Below, in pieces: positions 1-6,945 of a stretch of DNA of 12,639 nt. Within the stretch, counting starts at the first letter, position 1. Every line of letters begins with the position of its first letter. This DNA comes from Bacteroides sp. CAG:530 (GTDB taxonomy: Bacteria > Bacteroidota > Bacteroidia > Bacteroidales > Bacteroidaceae): the NCBI GenBank assembly GCA_000434735.1, contig FR881234.1, positions 1 through 12,639 of the forward strand, given 5' to 3'. Below the pieces are notes generated by a model, which saw only the letters and a list, made by a program, of their open reading frames with translations, ran no database searches and was not told where the DNA came from. The position numbers and the translations under genes were made by a program.

Positions 1-273
1 GGGTCTTACAATTAGAAGACCAACATAATTTGCACAACACGCCCGTGTTATTTCTCTCCTATTTTAGTGTGATTATCTATTAGCTTTTACGCTAATGTAA
101 AAGTAGCAAGTGTTATCGTTTATGGTTCTAAGTGGCAATCAGCATAAATTTACCGTATATAACCCAAAAAAACATTGCGATGCTTAAATCGAACCATCGC
201 AATGGTTCACTTGGCCATTCGCATTGTTTTTTCATTTCATTGCATTGTTTTTTTCGCACATTACATTGCTTAC
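1..273. other. AT-rich non-coding stretch with short inverted and direct repeats
   Basis: I see no credible coding sequence here. The stretch holds several small symmetric pieces. A 6-bp stem pairs 2-7 with 16-21. A tight hairpin AACACG-CC-CGTGTT spans 36-49. CTTTTAC/GTAAAAG pairs 84-90 with 97-103. CATTGCGATG (173-182) is inverted at 195-204, and GAACCAT/ATGGTTC pairs 191-197 with 202-208. GCATTGTTTTTT occurs twice (221-232 and 242-253). A looser direct repeat links 122-145 with 202-224. The left hairpins could belong to the end of a gene outside the window. No function can be assigned. Confidence 0.5.
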
Positions 274-345
274 AAAAAAACGCACTGAAAATGCAAAAGT
301 AAAATCACAAAGCTTGATGTTTTTACTTTTGCACTTTCAGTGCGT
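274..345 (-). terminator. Rho-independent terminator after the cbiA remnant
   Basis: The arms 280-304 and 321-345 pair over 25 bp with one mismatch (291 against 334), around a 16-base loop (305-320). Read on the minus strand, the stem is followed directly by seven T's (complement of the A run 274-280). It starts about 22 bases beyond the stop codon of the cbiA remnant. This is a textbook terminator for transcription coming leftward from the recR side. The stem is longer than most terminators, but the position and T tract make this the simplest reading. Confidence 0.8.
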
Positions 346-366
346 AGTGTATGTTTAGCATTCTTA

Positions 367-819
367 TTATTTCCACAAATCTAAAATATCACTTTCTCCC
401 CAGTACCAATGAGTGTAGCCTGCTATGACATTTTTGTAGCGGTACAATGAGGTGGACGATTCGGTGCCGCGAGCTGTGTAGAGGCGAATCTCTGCAAGGG
501 CTTCGCACGGGGTGTTTTCCATCTTCGAGAAATGGAATTCGTGACCTTTGTATTCTGTGTTATTGAGGGTTATGCAACGGTAGCCTCCGGTGTATTTCTG
601 CTCGTCGGCGGAGATGCGGAATGGCAGTATGCCCGCCATCTCGTATGGGGTGCCTCCGGGTTTGTTCGACAGGCTTTGCGAGAGAAGTGCCATGCCTCCT
701 CCTTCGGCCAATATCTTCCCACCTCTTTCGGCGTAATCTTTAAGTTGCTCCAAGAGTTGCTTGCGGCGATGCAGCTGGCGGGCGAAGAGGTCGGAAAAAC
801 CGCCGGGAAGTAAATACAT
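367..819 (-). pseudogene. cbiA: C-terminal remnant of cobyrinate a,c-diamide synthase (CbiA/CobB), glutaminase domain only
   Basis: The 150 residues match the C-terminal class I glutamine amidotransferase domain of CbiA, which amidates cobyrinic acid in cobalamin synthesis. Visible family signatures are LLPGGF near the start, the AE-x-GG strand (38-42), MAGILPF (61-67) and GHEFHFS (92-98), ending in DILDLWK. Full-length CbiA is about 430-460 residues, so the whole N-terminal ATP-dependent synthetase domain is missing. Upstream in frame there are only six codons (I, G, L, A, N, G) before a TAG at 838-840, and these lie in a REP-like palindrome. The nucleophilic Cys expected in AECGG is Gly40 (codon GGA at 700-702), two base changes away from any Cys codon. 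The conserved His residues remain. The ATG at 819 has no visible ribosome site. I infer a decayed gene fragment. A repurposed stand-alone domain is possible but less likely. No other cobalamin gene is in the window. Confidence 0.8.
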
Positions 820-821
820 GA

Positions 822-871
822 TACCTAGGGCGTTGCCCTAAGCCATGAAGTTTGCGGACTTTCAGCCCGCT
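822..871. repeat. REP-like palindromic element (two adjacent hairpins)
   Basis: Two short GC-rich hairpins lie side by side in AT-rich surroundings. TAGGGC-GTT-GCCCTA (826-840) is a perfect 6-bp stem. GCGGACT/AGCCCGC (854-870) pairs over 7 bp with one mismatch. This layout, a CCTAGGG...CCCTAAG core followed by a hairpin around a TTTCAG-type loop, resembles repeated extragenic elements I recall from Bacteroidota genomes. I cannot confirm its copy number here. Its left end touches the cbiA remnant, whose homology begins at about 819. Confidence 0.5.
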
Positions 872-916
872 ATTTTCGGATGGTAATAATTACAATAACC
901 ATCGTTAATCTCTAAT

Positions 917-930
917 TATCATATATGATA
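917..930. repeat. Perfect 14-bp palindrome between tlpA-like gene and REP-like element
   Basis: TATCATATATGATA is its own reverse complement. It lies 44 bases past the stop codon of the thioredoxin-like gene in an AT-rich gap. It has the form of a dimer-binding site, but no gene starts nearby, so a role as an operator is doubtful and chance is a fair explanation. A weaker inverted repeat GATGGT/ACCATC (879-884 with 898-903) lies next to it. Confidence 0.3.
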
Positions 931-974
931 CACCTTAGCAGCCTACTAATGTATTAGTTATCTACACTATTACA

Positions 975-1511
975 TCACTTCAGCATCTCTTCTATCTTCT
1001 TGCAGAGAGCGGCGAACTCGTCTTCGTTGTAGAGACGAGTCATCATAACGATTTTACCTTCGCGATCTATCAATACGTTACGGGTGATACCTGCTTTACG
1101 CTCTGCGTATTTAGCGAAGATATCGGCTCCGGGGTCGAGGCCCAACGGATATGTTACCTTGGTCTGTGTAGCAAATGCCTTTACCTTTTCAAGCGGCTCG
1201 TCACGGTCTATGCCGTAAAGTGCAAAAGAAGCGTTGTCTTTATGCTTCTGCCAGATGTCGCGCTCTATGAACGGCATTTCTTTGCGGCATACGCCACACC
1301 AGCTGGCTGTGAACTGAAGCATTACTACCTTGCCGCGCAGTTCGGAAAGCTTAACTTTGCTGCCGTCGGTCAGTGTCATTTCAAAATCGGGAGCCTCATC
1401 GCCCACCTTTACTATATACCCCACTGCGTCGGGAGTAACTTGTTGCGCACACGCTGTGTTAGGCAACGCCATACCGCATGCAAATAGTACGGCCAACATC
1501 CATTTCTTCAT
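975..1511 (-). CDS. Secreted TlpA/ResA-like thioredoxin-family disulfide reductase
   Basis: This 178-residue protein starts with a signal peptide (KK, hydrophobic 5-16, likely signal peptidase I cleavage after ACA at about 22). VGDEAPDFEMTLTDGSKVKLSELRGKVV is split here as the typical AhpC/TSA-TlpA entry (36-63), followed by FTASWCGVC with the redox pair Cys72/Cys75. The family reduces disulfides in the cell envelope using electrons from a membrane donor, often for cytochrome c maturation or oxidative defence. The substrate here is unknown. The usual cis-proline before the next strand is not seen. The sequence there is GITRNVLID, with Thr-Arg at that place. The gene lies 27 bases after the acetyltransferase gene in the same direction and is the last intact gene of the recR operon. 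No separate promoter is obvious. Confidence 0.88.
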   Translation of the reverse strand: MKKWMLAVLFACGMALPNTACAQQVTPDAVGYIVKVGDEAPDFEMTLTDGSKVKLSELRGKVVMLQFTASWCGVCRKEMPFIERDIWQKHKDNASFALYGIDRDEPLEKVKAFATQTKVTYPLGLDPGADIFAKYAERKAGITRNVLIDREGKIVMMTRLYNEDEFAALCKKIEEMLK

Positions 1512-1538
1512 AATAAAAGTTGTTTTTGGGTTAATTAT

Positions 1539-2069
1539 CTATTTACTAAATTTCTGCATCACACATACATCGGCGTATCTGCCGTTTACGTACATCCAGT
1601 CTTTCATGATGCCGCTCTGCACATAGCCCGCCGAAGCGAACAGCGCCATGCATGGGGCGTTATCTGAAAGGATGTAAGCGTATAGCTGATGGAGTCCCAG
1701 CAGACCGAAGCTATGCGAATGGAGTAACGCCAAGGCTGCTTTGCCGATGCCTTTGCCTCGAAACTCGCTACTCACCACTATGCCAACTTCTGCCCGACGG
1801 TGACGGGGTTCGAACGCTATCAAATCTACCATGCCTACCGTTCCTTCGCCGTCTTTCTCTATCATCAGGCGGAGTTGGCGGTCGGTATAGAGATCGTTCT
1901 GAGATTCGGCTATGAATTGCTTGAGCTGGTAGCGCGAGTAAGGACCCGTAGCTCCTCCATGCTCCCACAGCTGAGTGTCGTTTTCTATAGAGAGCATAAA
2001 GTCGAGGTCTTCCGGCTCTGGAGCACGAAGGCGAATCGCACCATTATTTATAAGGTCACTCCGCATCAT
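1539..2069 (-). CDS. GNAT-family N-acetyltransferase (RimJ/RimL-SpeG type)
   Basis: The 176-residue protein has the Acetyltransf_3 layout: an N-terminal strand IRLRAPEPEDLDFM (12-25), a middle part VGMVDLIAFEPRHRRAEVGI (78-97, broken by no gaps) and the acetyl-CoA pyrophosphate loop RGKGIGKAA (104-112). It ends with LFASAGYVQSGIMKDW, typical of the family. Such enzymes move an acetyl group from acetyl-CoA to an amine, often a protein N-terminus or a polyamine. The substrate cannot be read from sequence. Two ATG codons stand in a row (2069 and 2066). Either start overlaps the end of the upstream membrane-protein gene (by 14 or 11 bases), which points to translational coupling. It ends with TAG. 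Confidence 0.88.
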   Translation of the reverse strand: MMRSDLINNGAIRLRAPEPEDLDFMLSIENDTQLWEHGGATGPYSRYQLKQFIAESQNDLYTDRQLRLMIEKDGEGTVGMVDLIAFEPRHRRAEVGIVVSSEFRGKGIGKAALALLHSHSFGLLGLHQLYAYILSDNAPCMALFASAGYVQSGIMKDWMYVNGRYADVCVMQKFSK

Positions 2070-2541
2070 CAGCCGATTTTGCTTCGCTTTCTTCTGGTTG
2101 AATCAAACCAAGTTCCGACTGCAAGCGGTTGCGTCCGGGCACACAGAACAAAGAGGCCAACAGTACCATTCCGGCGCAGAGCAGTCCCGCCGTGTCCATT
2201 GTCCAGTAATATACAGAGAGGTTCAGCAACGCCGGAGCCAGCAACAGGCAGAGGCGCACTTCGCTCCATCGGCGATAGCTTTTCAAAGCGTCCATTACGG
2301 GGAGTTTGCTTACATAGCGCACCTTTGATAGGTGAAACATGCGCAATGACAGCGGAATGAACAGTACAGCCAGCAAGATGCCGGTTACCTGCATCATGTA
2401 GGCTGTCTGGGCATCGTCTGACAAGATGCCTTGGGGCAGTATATCGGTTTCGTACATCACGGCAGTAAGCACGCAGAGGCACCAAAACACTCCGTATTCC
2501 AGTCTCAATGCCGACAGTATTCTTTTGATTTCTTTCTCCAT
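2056..2541 (-). CDS. Four-helix membrane protein of unknown function
   Basis: I do not recognise a named family. The 161-residue protein has no signal peptide and four hydrophobic segments, roughly at 17-31, 48-66, 96-113 and 117-134. The 67-95 linker is basic and likely cytoplasmic (RMFHLSKVRYVSKL, SYRRW). The tail after CVPGRNRL is polar and acidic and lies on the same side as the N-terminus. The gene starts 27 bases after recR and overlaps the acetyltransferase start, so the three are surely cotranscribed. From memory, a similar small membrane protein follows recR in other Bacteroidales. The context gives no clear role, and the link to recR may be only shared transcription. Confidence 0.8.
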   Translation of the reverse strand: MEKEIKRILSALRLEYGVFWCLCVLTAVMYETDILPQGILSDDAQTAYMMQVTGILLAVLFIPLSLRMFHLSKVRYVSKLPVMDALKSYRRWSEVRLCLLLAPALLNLSVYYWTMDTAGLLCAGMVLLASLFCVPGRNRLQSELGLIQPEESEAKSADDAE

Positions 2542-2568
2542 AATTCTATTTATTGGTTTGGTTAGTTT

Positions 2569-3186
2569 TTATAAAGTTCCGGTAAAAGGCAGTCGGTTTA
2601 CTATAGAGCGTCCCAACGTAACTTCGTCGGTGTACTCCAGTTCATCGCCTATCGATATGCCTCGGGCTATCATAGTTATCTTAACGTCGTAAGGTGCCAA
2701 CTTGCGGAAAATGAAGAAGTTGGTGGTATCGCCCTCCATGGTAGAGCTTAAAGCCAATATCACTTCTTTCACTACCCCCGACTTTACTCGTTTTACAAGG
2801 CTGTCTATCTGCAAGTCGGACGGACCTATGCCGTCCATCGGCGAGATAACGCCCCCAAGTACGTGATACAAGCCTTTATACTGCTGAGTATTTTCTACCG
2901 CCATCACATCGCGGATATTCTCTACCACACACACTGTCGAAGCGTCGCGCTGCGGGTTTGAACATATTTGGCAAGTATCGGTATCAGAGATATTATGACA
3001 CACGCGGCAGTACTTCACCTCGTGCTTCAGTCGCACTACAGCGCTGCCAAACGCTTCTACAGTAGATGTTTCTTGTCTGAGCAAGTGCAACACCAGTCGC
3101 ATGGCTGTCTTCCGGCCTATGCCGGGAAGTTTGGCGAACTCGCCCACCGCCTTTTCTAATAAAGTTGAAGGATATTGTTGGTTCAT
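2569..3186 (-). CDS. recR: Recombination mediator protein RecR
   Basis: RecR works with RecF and RecO to load RecA onto SSB-coated single-stranded gaps. The 205 residues show the full family order: helix-hairpin-helix LPGIGRKTAMRL (20-31), a zinc finger with Cys60, Cys63, Cys72 and Cys75, and a Toprim domain starting at VCVVEN (86-90) with acidic residues in SPMDGIGPSDL. The C-terminal GDELEYTDEVTLGRSI (180-195) follows. The length is normal for the family (about 200). It is the first gene of a minus-strand operon and has a Bacteroidota-type -7 box about 32 bases upstream. recF lies in the same window 6.8 kb away, on the same strand but in a separate unit. Confidence 0.97.
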   Translation of the reverse strand: MNQQYPSTLLEKAVGEFAKLPGIGRKTAMRLVLHLLRQETSTVEAFGSAVVRLKHEVKYCRVCHNISDTDTCQICSNPQRDASTVCVVENIRDVMAVENTQQYKGLYHVLGGVISPMDGIGPSDLQIDSLVKRVKSGVVKEVILALSSTMEGDTTNFFIFRKLAPYDVKITMIARGISIGDELEYTDEVTLGRSIVNRLPFTGTL

Positions 3187-3217
3187 CGTTTTATTATCAC
3201 CCTAAATTGTCGTCGTG

Positions 3218-3225
3218 CAAAGATA
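3218..3225 (-). promoter_or_regulatory. Bacteroidota -7 promoter box for the recR operon
   Basis: On the minus strand the sequence is TATCTTTG, an exact match to the TAnnTTTG box used by the Bacteroidota housekeeping sigma factor. It lies about 32 bases ahead of the recR start, leaving a short leader. No convincing -33 TTTG is seen at the usual spacing. Confidence 0.6.
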
Positions 3226-3260
3226 ATGGATAGTTTTTCGTTTTTCACATAATGATATTG

Positions 3261-3268
3261 TATTTTTG
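3261..3268 (+). promoter_or_regulatory. Bacteroidota -7 promoter box for the glutaredoxin-like gene
   Basis: TATTTTTG matches TAnnTTTG and lies 33 bases before the ATG at 3302. It is back to back with the recR promoter box (35 bases apart), so the 115-base gap 3187-3301 is a divergent promoter region. T-rich sequence, but no clear TTTG, stands at the -33 position. Confidence 0.6.
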
Positions 3269-3301
3269 CAACATTAATAATTAACCATAAAAGCAGAAAT
3301 C

Positions 3302-3601
3302 ATGATAAAGATATACGGAATGCCCACTTGTCCCGACTGTACATACGTGGAAGAGCAGGTAGAAGGAAACGATAAATATACGGTAATAGACATAGGCCGA
3401 CACGTAAAAGACCTTAAAGAATTCTTACGTCTGCGCGACAGCAGTGCGGCTTTCGACGAGGCGAAAAAGAACGGATGGGTAGGCATACCATGCTTTGTAT
3501 TAGAAGACGGAAGCGTAACACTAATAGCCGAAGAAGCGGGACTCCATTCGCGCCCCGTAACCATGGGAGCCGCATGCAACATAGACGGCAGCGGATGCTG
3601 A
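3302..3601 (+). CDS. Glutaredoxin-related protein (COG4545-like)
   Basis: This is a small cytoplasmic thioredoxin-fold protein of 99 residues. It opens with MIKIYGMPTCPDC, carrying a CPDC redox pair (Cys10, Cys13) at the usual glutaredoxin place. GIPCFVLEDG (61-70) supplies the cis-Pro loop with an extra Cys64. The C-terminal tail GAACNIDGSGC adds Cys92 and Cys99. The family is assumed to carry out thiol-disulfide exchange, but I know of no fixed partner. It stands alone behind its own promoter, divergent from recR, with a 97-base gap and a separate promoter before the Crp-type regulator. The five cysteines in 99 residues suggest redox or metal chemistry beyond a plain CxxC. Confidence 0.85.
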   Translation: MIKIYGMPTCPDCTYVEEQVEGNDKYTVIDIGRHVKDLKEFLRLRDSSAAFDEAKKNGWVGIPCFVLEDGSVTLIAEEAGLHSRPVTMGAACNIDGSGC

Positions 3602-3660
3602 GCCGACCGAAGAAAAACACTAAAAAAAGTAAAAGCGGTAAAATAAAAGGATATTATCTA

Positions 3661-3668
3661 TATCTTTG
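3661..3668 (+). promoter_or_regulatory. Bacteroidota -7 promoter box for the Crp/Fnr-type operon
   Basis: TATCTTTG matches TAnnTTTG exactly and lies 30 bases before the ATG at 3699. It is the last such box seen before the peptidase, lipoprotein, deaminase and protease genes, so it may drive the whole cluster to 9108. Confidence 0.6.
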
Positions 3669-3698
3669 AATGATAAATCATAACTTAACGAATGACGC

Positions 3699-4379
3699 AT
3701 GAAAGTTACAATGTACGATAAACTGCTGTTGCTGCCGCTATTTCAAGGCTTGGGGATACAGGAACTTACAAGCATCATAGAGAAGGCGAAGTTTCATTTT
3801 CTGAAATTCCAGACCGGAAATACCGTTGTCCGTCAGGGAGAAGACTGCGCCGCTATACTGTTCTTGCTGGAAGGACAGGTGTATCGTGAAGCGAAGAACG
3901 ACTCGCAGGGATATACGCTGACCGAAACTTTAGAAGCGCCATACGCCATAGAGCCTTACTCGCTGTTCGGCATGGACCAGACGTATCAGGCTACTTACAC
4001 GGCAAAGACCGATGTGGCCATCGTTTCGATAGATAAGAAAGATATTCTGAACGTATTCTCCAAATATGAGATTTTCCGCCTTAACTACCTGAACCTGCTG
4101 AGCAATCACTCGCAGATATTATCGCGGAAGTTGTGCAACTCATGCTCGGGGAAGAGCATGGAGAAGATAATCAATTTCTTATCCATACGCTGCATCCTTC
4201 AGACGGGAGAGAAAACTCTGAAAATAAGGATGGAAGACCTGGCTGCACTGATAGACGACACGAGAATCAACGTTTCGAAAGAACTGAACGAACTTAAAGA
4301 GAACGGATTGATAAGCCTGGGCCGAAAGGAGATTCAGATTTACGATATGCAGGCTTTGACCGATTACATAAAACATTAA
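3699..4379 (+). CDS. Crp/Fnr-family transcriptional regulator
   Basis: The 226-residue protein has a cyclic-nucleotide-binding-type beta barrel (about 10-120, with TVVRQGEDCAAILFLLEGQV at 42-61). A dimer helix (about 122-145) leads to a C-terminal winged helix (about 153-220). The recognition helix lies in LAALIDDTRINVSKELNELKENGLI (split at 181-205). The phosphate-binding cassette is not conserved: the Glu and Arg that hold cAMP in E. coli CRP are not at their places in EPYSLFGMDQTYQATYTAKTD, so cAMP is an unlikely ligand. No FNR-type N-terminal cysteine cluster exists, but CNSC (146-149) sits between the dimer helix and the DNA-binding domain. A second ATG is at codon 5. The M3 peptidase gene starts 4 bases after its stop, so the two are coupled. 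Its targets are unknown. Self-regulation of this operon is plausible. Confidence 0.9.
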   Translation: MKVTMYDKLLLLPLFQGLGIQELTSIIEKAKFHFLKFQTGNTVVRQGEDCAAILFLLEGQVYREAKNDSQGYTLTETLEAPYAIEPYSLFGMDQTYQATYTAKTDVAIVSIDKKDILNVFSKYEIFRLNYLNLLSNHSQILSRKLCNSCSGKSMEKIINFLSIRCILQTGEKTLKIRMEDLAALIDDTRINVSKELNELKENGLISLGRKEIQIYDMQALTDYIKH

Positions 4380-4383
4380 AACC

Positions 4384-6426
4384 ATGACAGAAAATCCTTT
4401 TTTACTCGATTATAATACTCCGCACGGCACGGTGCCGTTCGATAAGATTAAGTTGGAGCACTATGAACCGGCCATCAGAGAGGGCATAGCACGCGAAGAC
4501 AAGGAGATAGAGGCTATCATAGAGAATCCGGAGGCACCGACTTTCCACAATACCATCGCTGCTTTAGAGAATTGCGGCGAGTTGCTGGAGCGTGTTACTA
4601 CGGTGATGTACAATCTTATGAGTTCTGAGACTTGCGATGAACTGGAGGAGATAGCCGAAAAGATGACTCCTTTACTGTCGGAGCATAGCAATAACATAGG
4701 TCTGAACGAGAAATTGTTCGCCCGCATTAAGCAGGTGTACGCTAAGAAAGATGAGTTGAACCTGACTGCCGAAGAGAGTAAGTTGCTGCAGAATACTTAC
4801 GACGGATTTATTCGCCGCGGAGCTAATCTGAACGAAAAGGATAAGGCTACTTACCGTGAGATGACAGCGGAGTTGAGTCAGCTTACGCTGAAATTCTCGC
4901 AGAATCACTTGAAGGAAACCAACCGCTACGAACTTCACCTTATTAATAAGGAGCAGTTGGCGGGATTGCCAGAGAGCGCTATCGAAGCGGCTGCTCATAC
5001 CGCTAAGGAGAAGGGCAAGGACGGATGGATTATAACGCTACAGGCGCCATCGTACGTGCCTTTCATGAAGTACAGCACCAACCGTAGTCTTAGAGAGGAA
5101 TTGCATAAGGCTTATAATACTCAGTGTACGCACGATGATGAGTTGAACAACTATGGCATAGTAGCACGACTGGTGAATCTGCGTATGCAAGTGGCACAGT
5201 TGTTGGGATTTACCGATTATGCCGACTTCGTACTGCGTAAGAGGATGGCAGAGAACAGCGATAACGTATATAATCTGCTCAATGAGTTGATAGACGCTTA
5301 TATGCCTACAGCCAAGGAGGAAGTGAAAGAAGTGGAAGCTCTGGCCAAACAAACCGAAGGTGACGACTTCGTGCTTATGCCGTGGGACTTCTCTTTCTAT
5401 TCTGAAAAGCTGAAGAACGAGAAATATAATTTCGACGAGGAAGCGCTTCGTCCCTATTTCGAACTGAAGAAGGTAGAAGACGGTGTGTTCGGCCTCGCTA
5501 CCCGACTCTATGGCATCACGTTCAAAGAGAATAAGGAGATTCCGGTATATCACCCCGACGTAAAGGCGTACGAAGTGTTCGATAAAGACGGAAGCTATTT
5601 GGCAGTGCTCTATACCGACTTCCATCCGCGTGCCGGAAAACGCTCGGGCGCATGGATGACAAGCTATAAAGAGCAATGGATAGACAGCGACGGAACCAAC
5701 AGCCGCCCGCATGTTTCGGTTACGATGAATTTCACGAAGCCTACTGCGGAAAAGCCTGCGTTGCTGACTTTCTCTGAGGTTAATACATTCCTTCACGAGT
5801 TCGGCCACGCACTGCACAGCATGTTTGCCAACACTCGCTTCAAGAGCATGAGCGGAACCAACGTGTATTGGGATTTCGTGGAACTGCCATCGCAGATTAT
5901 GGAGAACTTCGCCATTGAGAAGGACTTCCTTAATACCTTCGCCCGTCATTATCAAACCGGTGAGGCAATTCCCGAAGAGTGGTTGCAGCGCATAGTAGAT
6001 TCATCGAACTTCAATGTGGCATACGCATGTATGCGTCAAGTAAGCTTCGGTCTGCTCGATATGGCTTGGTACACACGCCGTACGGCATTCGATGGCGATG
6101 TAAAAGACTACGAACATAAGGCTTGGACCCGCGCACAACTGTTGCCGCAATTGAACGAAGCGTGCATGACCGTACAGTTCGGTCATATCATGTCGGGCGG
6201 ATACTCTGCCGGATACTACAGCTATAAATGGGCGGAAGTGCTCGATGCGGATGCCTTCTCGGTATTCAAGGAGAAAGGAATCTTCAATCAGGAAGTAGCC
6301 CAGTCGTTCCGCGACAACATCTTGTCTAAGGGAGGAACTGAGCATCCGATGACACTCTATAAACGCTTCCGCAAGCAGGAGCCTACCATCGATGCGCTGC
6401 TGAGAAGAAATGGAATCAAATCATAA
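4384..6426 (+). CDS. dcp: M3A-family zinc metallopeptidase (Dcp / oligopeptidase A type)
   Basis: The 680-residue protein has the full length of E. coli Dcp and OpdA (about 680). The zinc site HEFGH puts His471 and His475 as ligands with Glu472 as catalyst, and Glu500 in DFVELPSQ is the third ligand. The substrate loop GGYSAGYYSYKWAEVL follows near the C-terminus. The N-terminal half is the helical cap that limits access to short peptides. There is no signal peptide, so it acts in the cytoplasm on oligopeptides, either removing C-terminal dipeptides (Dcp) or cutting inside (OpdA). Sequence alone does not separate these, so the symbol is provisional. It starts 4 bases after the Crp-type regulator and 15 bases ahead of the lipoprotein gene. 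Confidence 0.93.
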   Translation: MTENPFLLDYNTPHGTVPFDKIKLEHYEPAIREGIAREDKEIEAIIENPEAPTFHNTIAALENCGELLERVTTVMYNLMSSETCDELEEIAEKMTPLLSEHSNNIGLNEKLFARIKQVYAKKDELNLTAEESKLLQNTYDGFIRRGANLNEKDKATYREMTAELSQLTLKFSQNHLKETNRYELHLINKEQLAGLPESAIEAAAHTAKEKGKDGWIITLQAPSYVPFMKYSTNRSLREELHKAYNTQCTHDDELNNYGIVARLVNLRMQVAQLLGFTDYADFVLRKRMAENSDNVYNLLNELIDAYMPTAKEEVKEVEALAKQTEGDDFVLMPWDFSFYSEKLKNEKYNFDEEALRPYFELKKVEDGVFGLATRLYGITFKENKEIPVYHPDVKAYEVFDKDGSYLAVLYTDFHPRAGKRSGAWMTSYKEQWIDSDGTNSRPHVSVTMNFTKPTAEKPALLTFSEVNTFLHEFGHALHSMFANTRFKSMSGTNVYWDFVELPSQIMENFAIEKDFLNTFARHYQTGEAIPEEWLQRIVDSSNFNVAYACMRQVSFGLLDMAWYTRRTAFDGDVKDYEHKAWTRAQLLPQLNEACMTVQFGHIMSGGYSAGYYSYKWAEVLDADAFSVFKEKGIFNQEVAQSFRDNILSKGGTEHPMTLYKRFRKQEPTIDALLRRNGIKS

Positions 6427-6441
6427 AACAACAATACATTT

Positions 6442-6930
6442 ATGAAACGGAATTTTTTATTCGCACTGCTGGCAATACCGATGGCGATATTGTGCGGATG
6501 CAATCAGGAAGATGACATAAACGAGATTTTCGCCAACGGCCAGACTTGGCACTGGAGCAGCTCGTACAACGCTGACCGCGACTGGAAGAATGATAATAAA
6601 GTAACTGAGACACTGAGCGTAGACGATAAGAAATACATCAATCAGGAATCTAAAAGAGACGCGTTCATCATTCAGTTTTCGGATGAAGGAAAGGTAGAAG
6701 GCAAGGGCGACAGCTTTACTTTTACCGGGACATGGAGCGCTAACGGCAAGGATAATAGTATCTCTATCAGCATTAAGGCCAACCGTACGCCTAACGCCGG
6801 ACGAGACGCTATCTTCTACAAGGAGATATCCGAAGCTAAGTATTATCGTGGTGACTCAAAAACAATAAAGTTGTTCGACGGAGCGAAAAAGCACTTCATC
6901 CAATTCTATCCGCAGGACTTCAGAAACTAA
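6442..6930 (+). CDS. Small lipoprotein, probably DUF4847 family
   Basis: The 162-residue protein begins with a lipoprotein signal peptide whose lipobox LCGC places the lipidated Cys at residue 20. The next residues NQEDDINEIF start the mature form and recall the DUF4847 proteins of Bacteroides, where a short acidic stretch leads into an IF...G.TW motif (here IFANGQTWHWSS). The body is strand-rich with repeated T/S-x-F patterns (FTFTGTWSANGKDNSISISI, 77-96), which suggests a lipocalin-like or META-like barrel. No function is known. Acidic residues just after the Cys would fit the surface-export signal of Bacteroidota lipoproteins, which is an inference. Gaps to both neighbours are 15 bases. 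From memory the order peptidase, lipoprotein, dCMP deaminase, S41 protease is kept in other Bacteroides genomes. Confidence 0.85.
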   Translation: MKRNFLFALLAIPMAILCGCNQEDDINEIFANGQTWHWSSSYNADRDWKNDNKVTETLSVDDKKYINQESKRDAFIIQFSDEGKVEGKGDSFTFTGTWSANGKDNSISISIKANRTPNAGRDAIFYKEISEAKYYRGDSKTIKLFDGAKKHFIQFYPQDFRN

Positions 6931-6945
6931 TAAAACGATATTGAT

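Noticed and set aside
221..253. GCATTGTTTTTT repeats as a CRISPR-like array
   Set aside because: Only two short AT-rich copies, no regular spacers and no cas genes.
274..345. The long inverted repeat as an invertible promoter or recombinase site
   Set aside because: The arms are separated by only 16 bases and are followed by seven T's on the minus strand just past a stop codon, which a terminator explains fully. No recombinase gene is near.
532..813. Plus-strand frame across the cbiA remnant
   Set aside because: The minus-strand frame carries clear CbiA signatures, while this one has none.
2069..2485. A 138-codon frame overlapping the membrane-protein gene in another minus frame
   Set aside because: The composition is Arg/Pro-rich without any motif, and the competing frame has clear membrane helices and operon-style overlaps.
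5038..5955. A 305-codon open frame antisense to the M3 peptidase gene
   Set aside because: It lies wholly inside a well-supported metallopeptidase gene, has no recognisable domain and an unnatural His/Ile-rich composition. It is a frame shadow.
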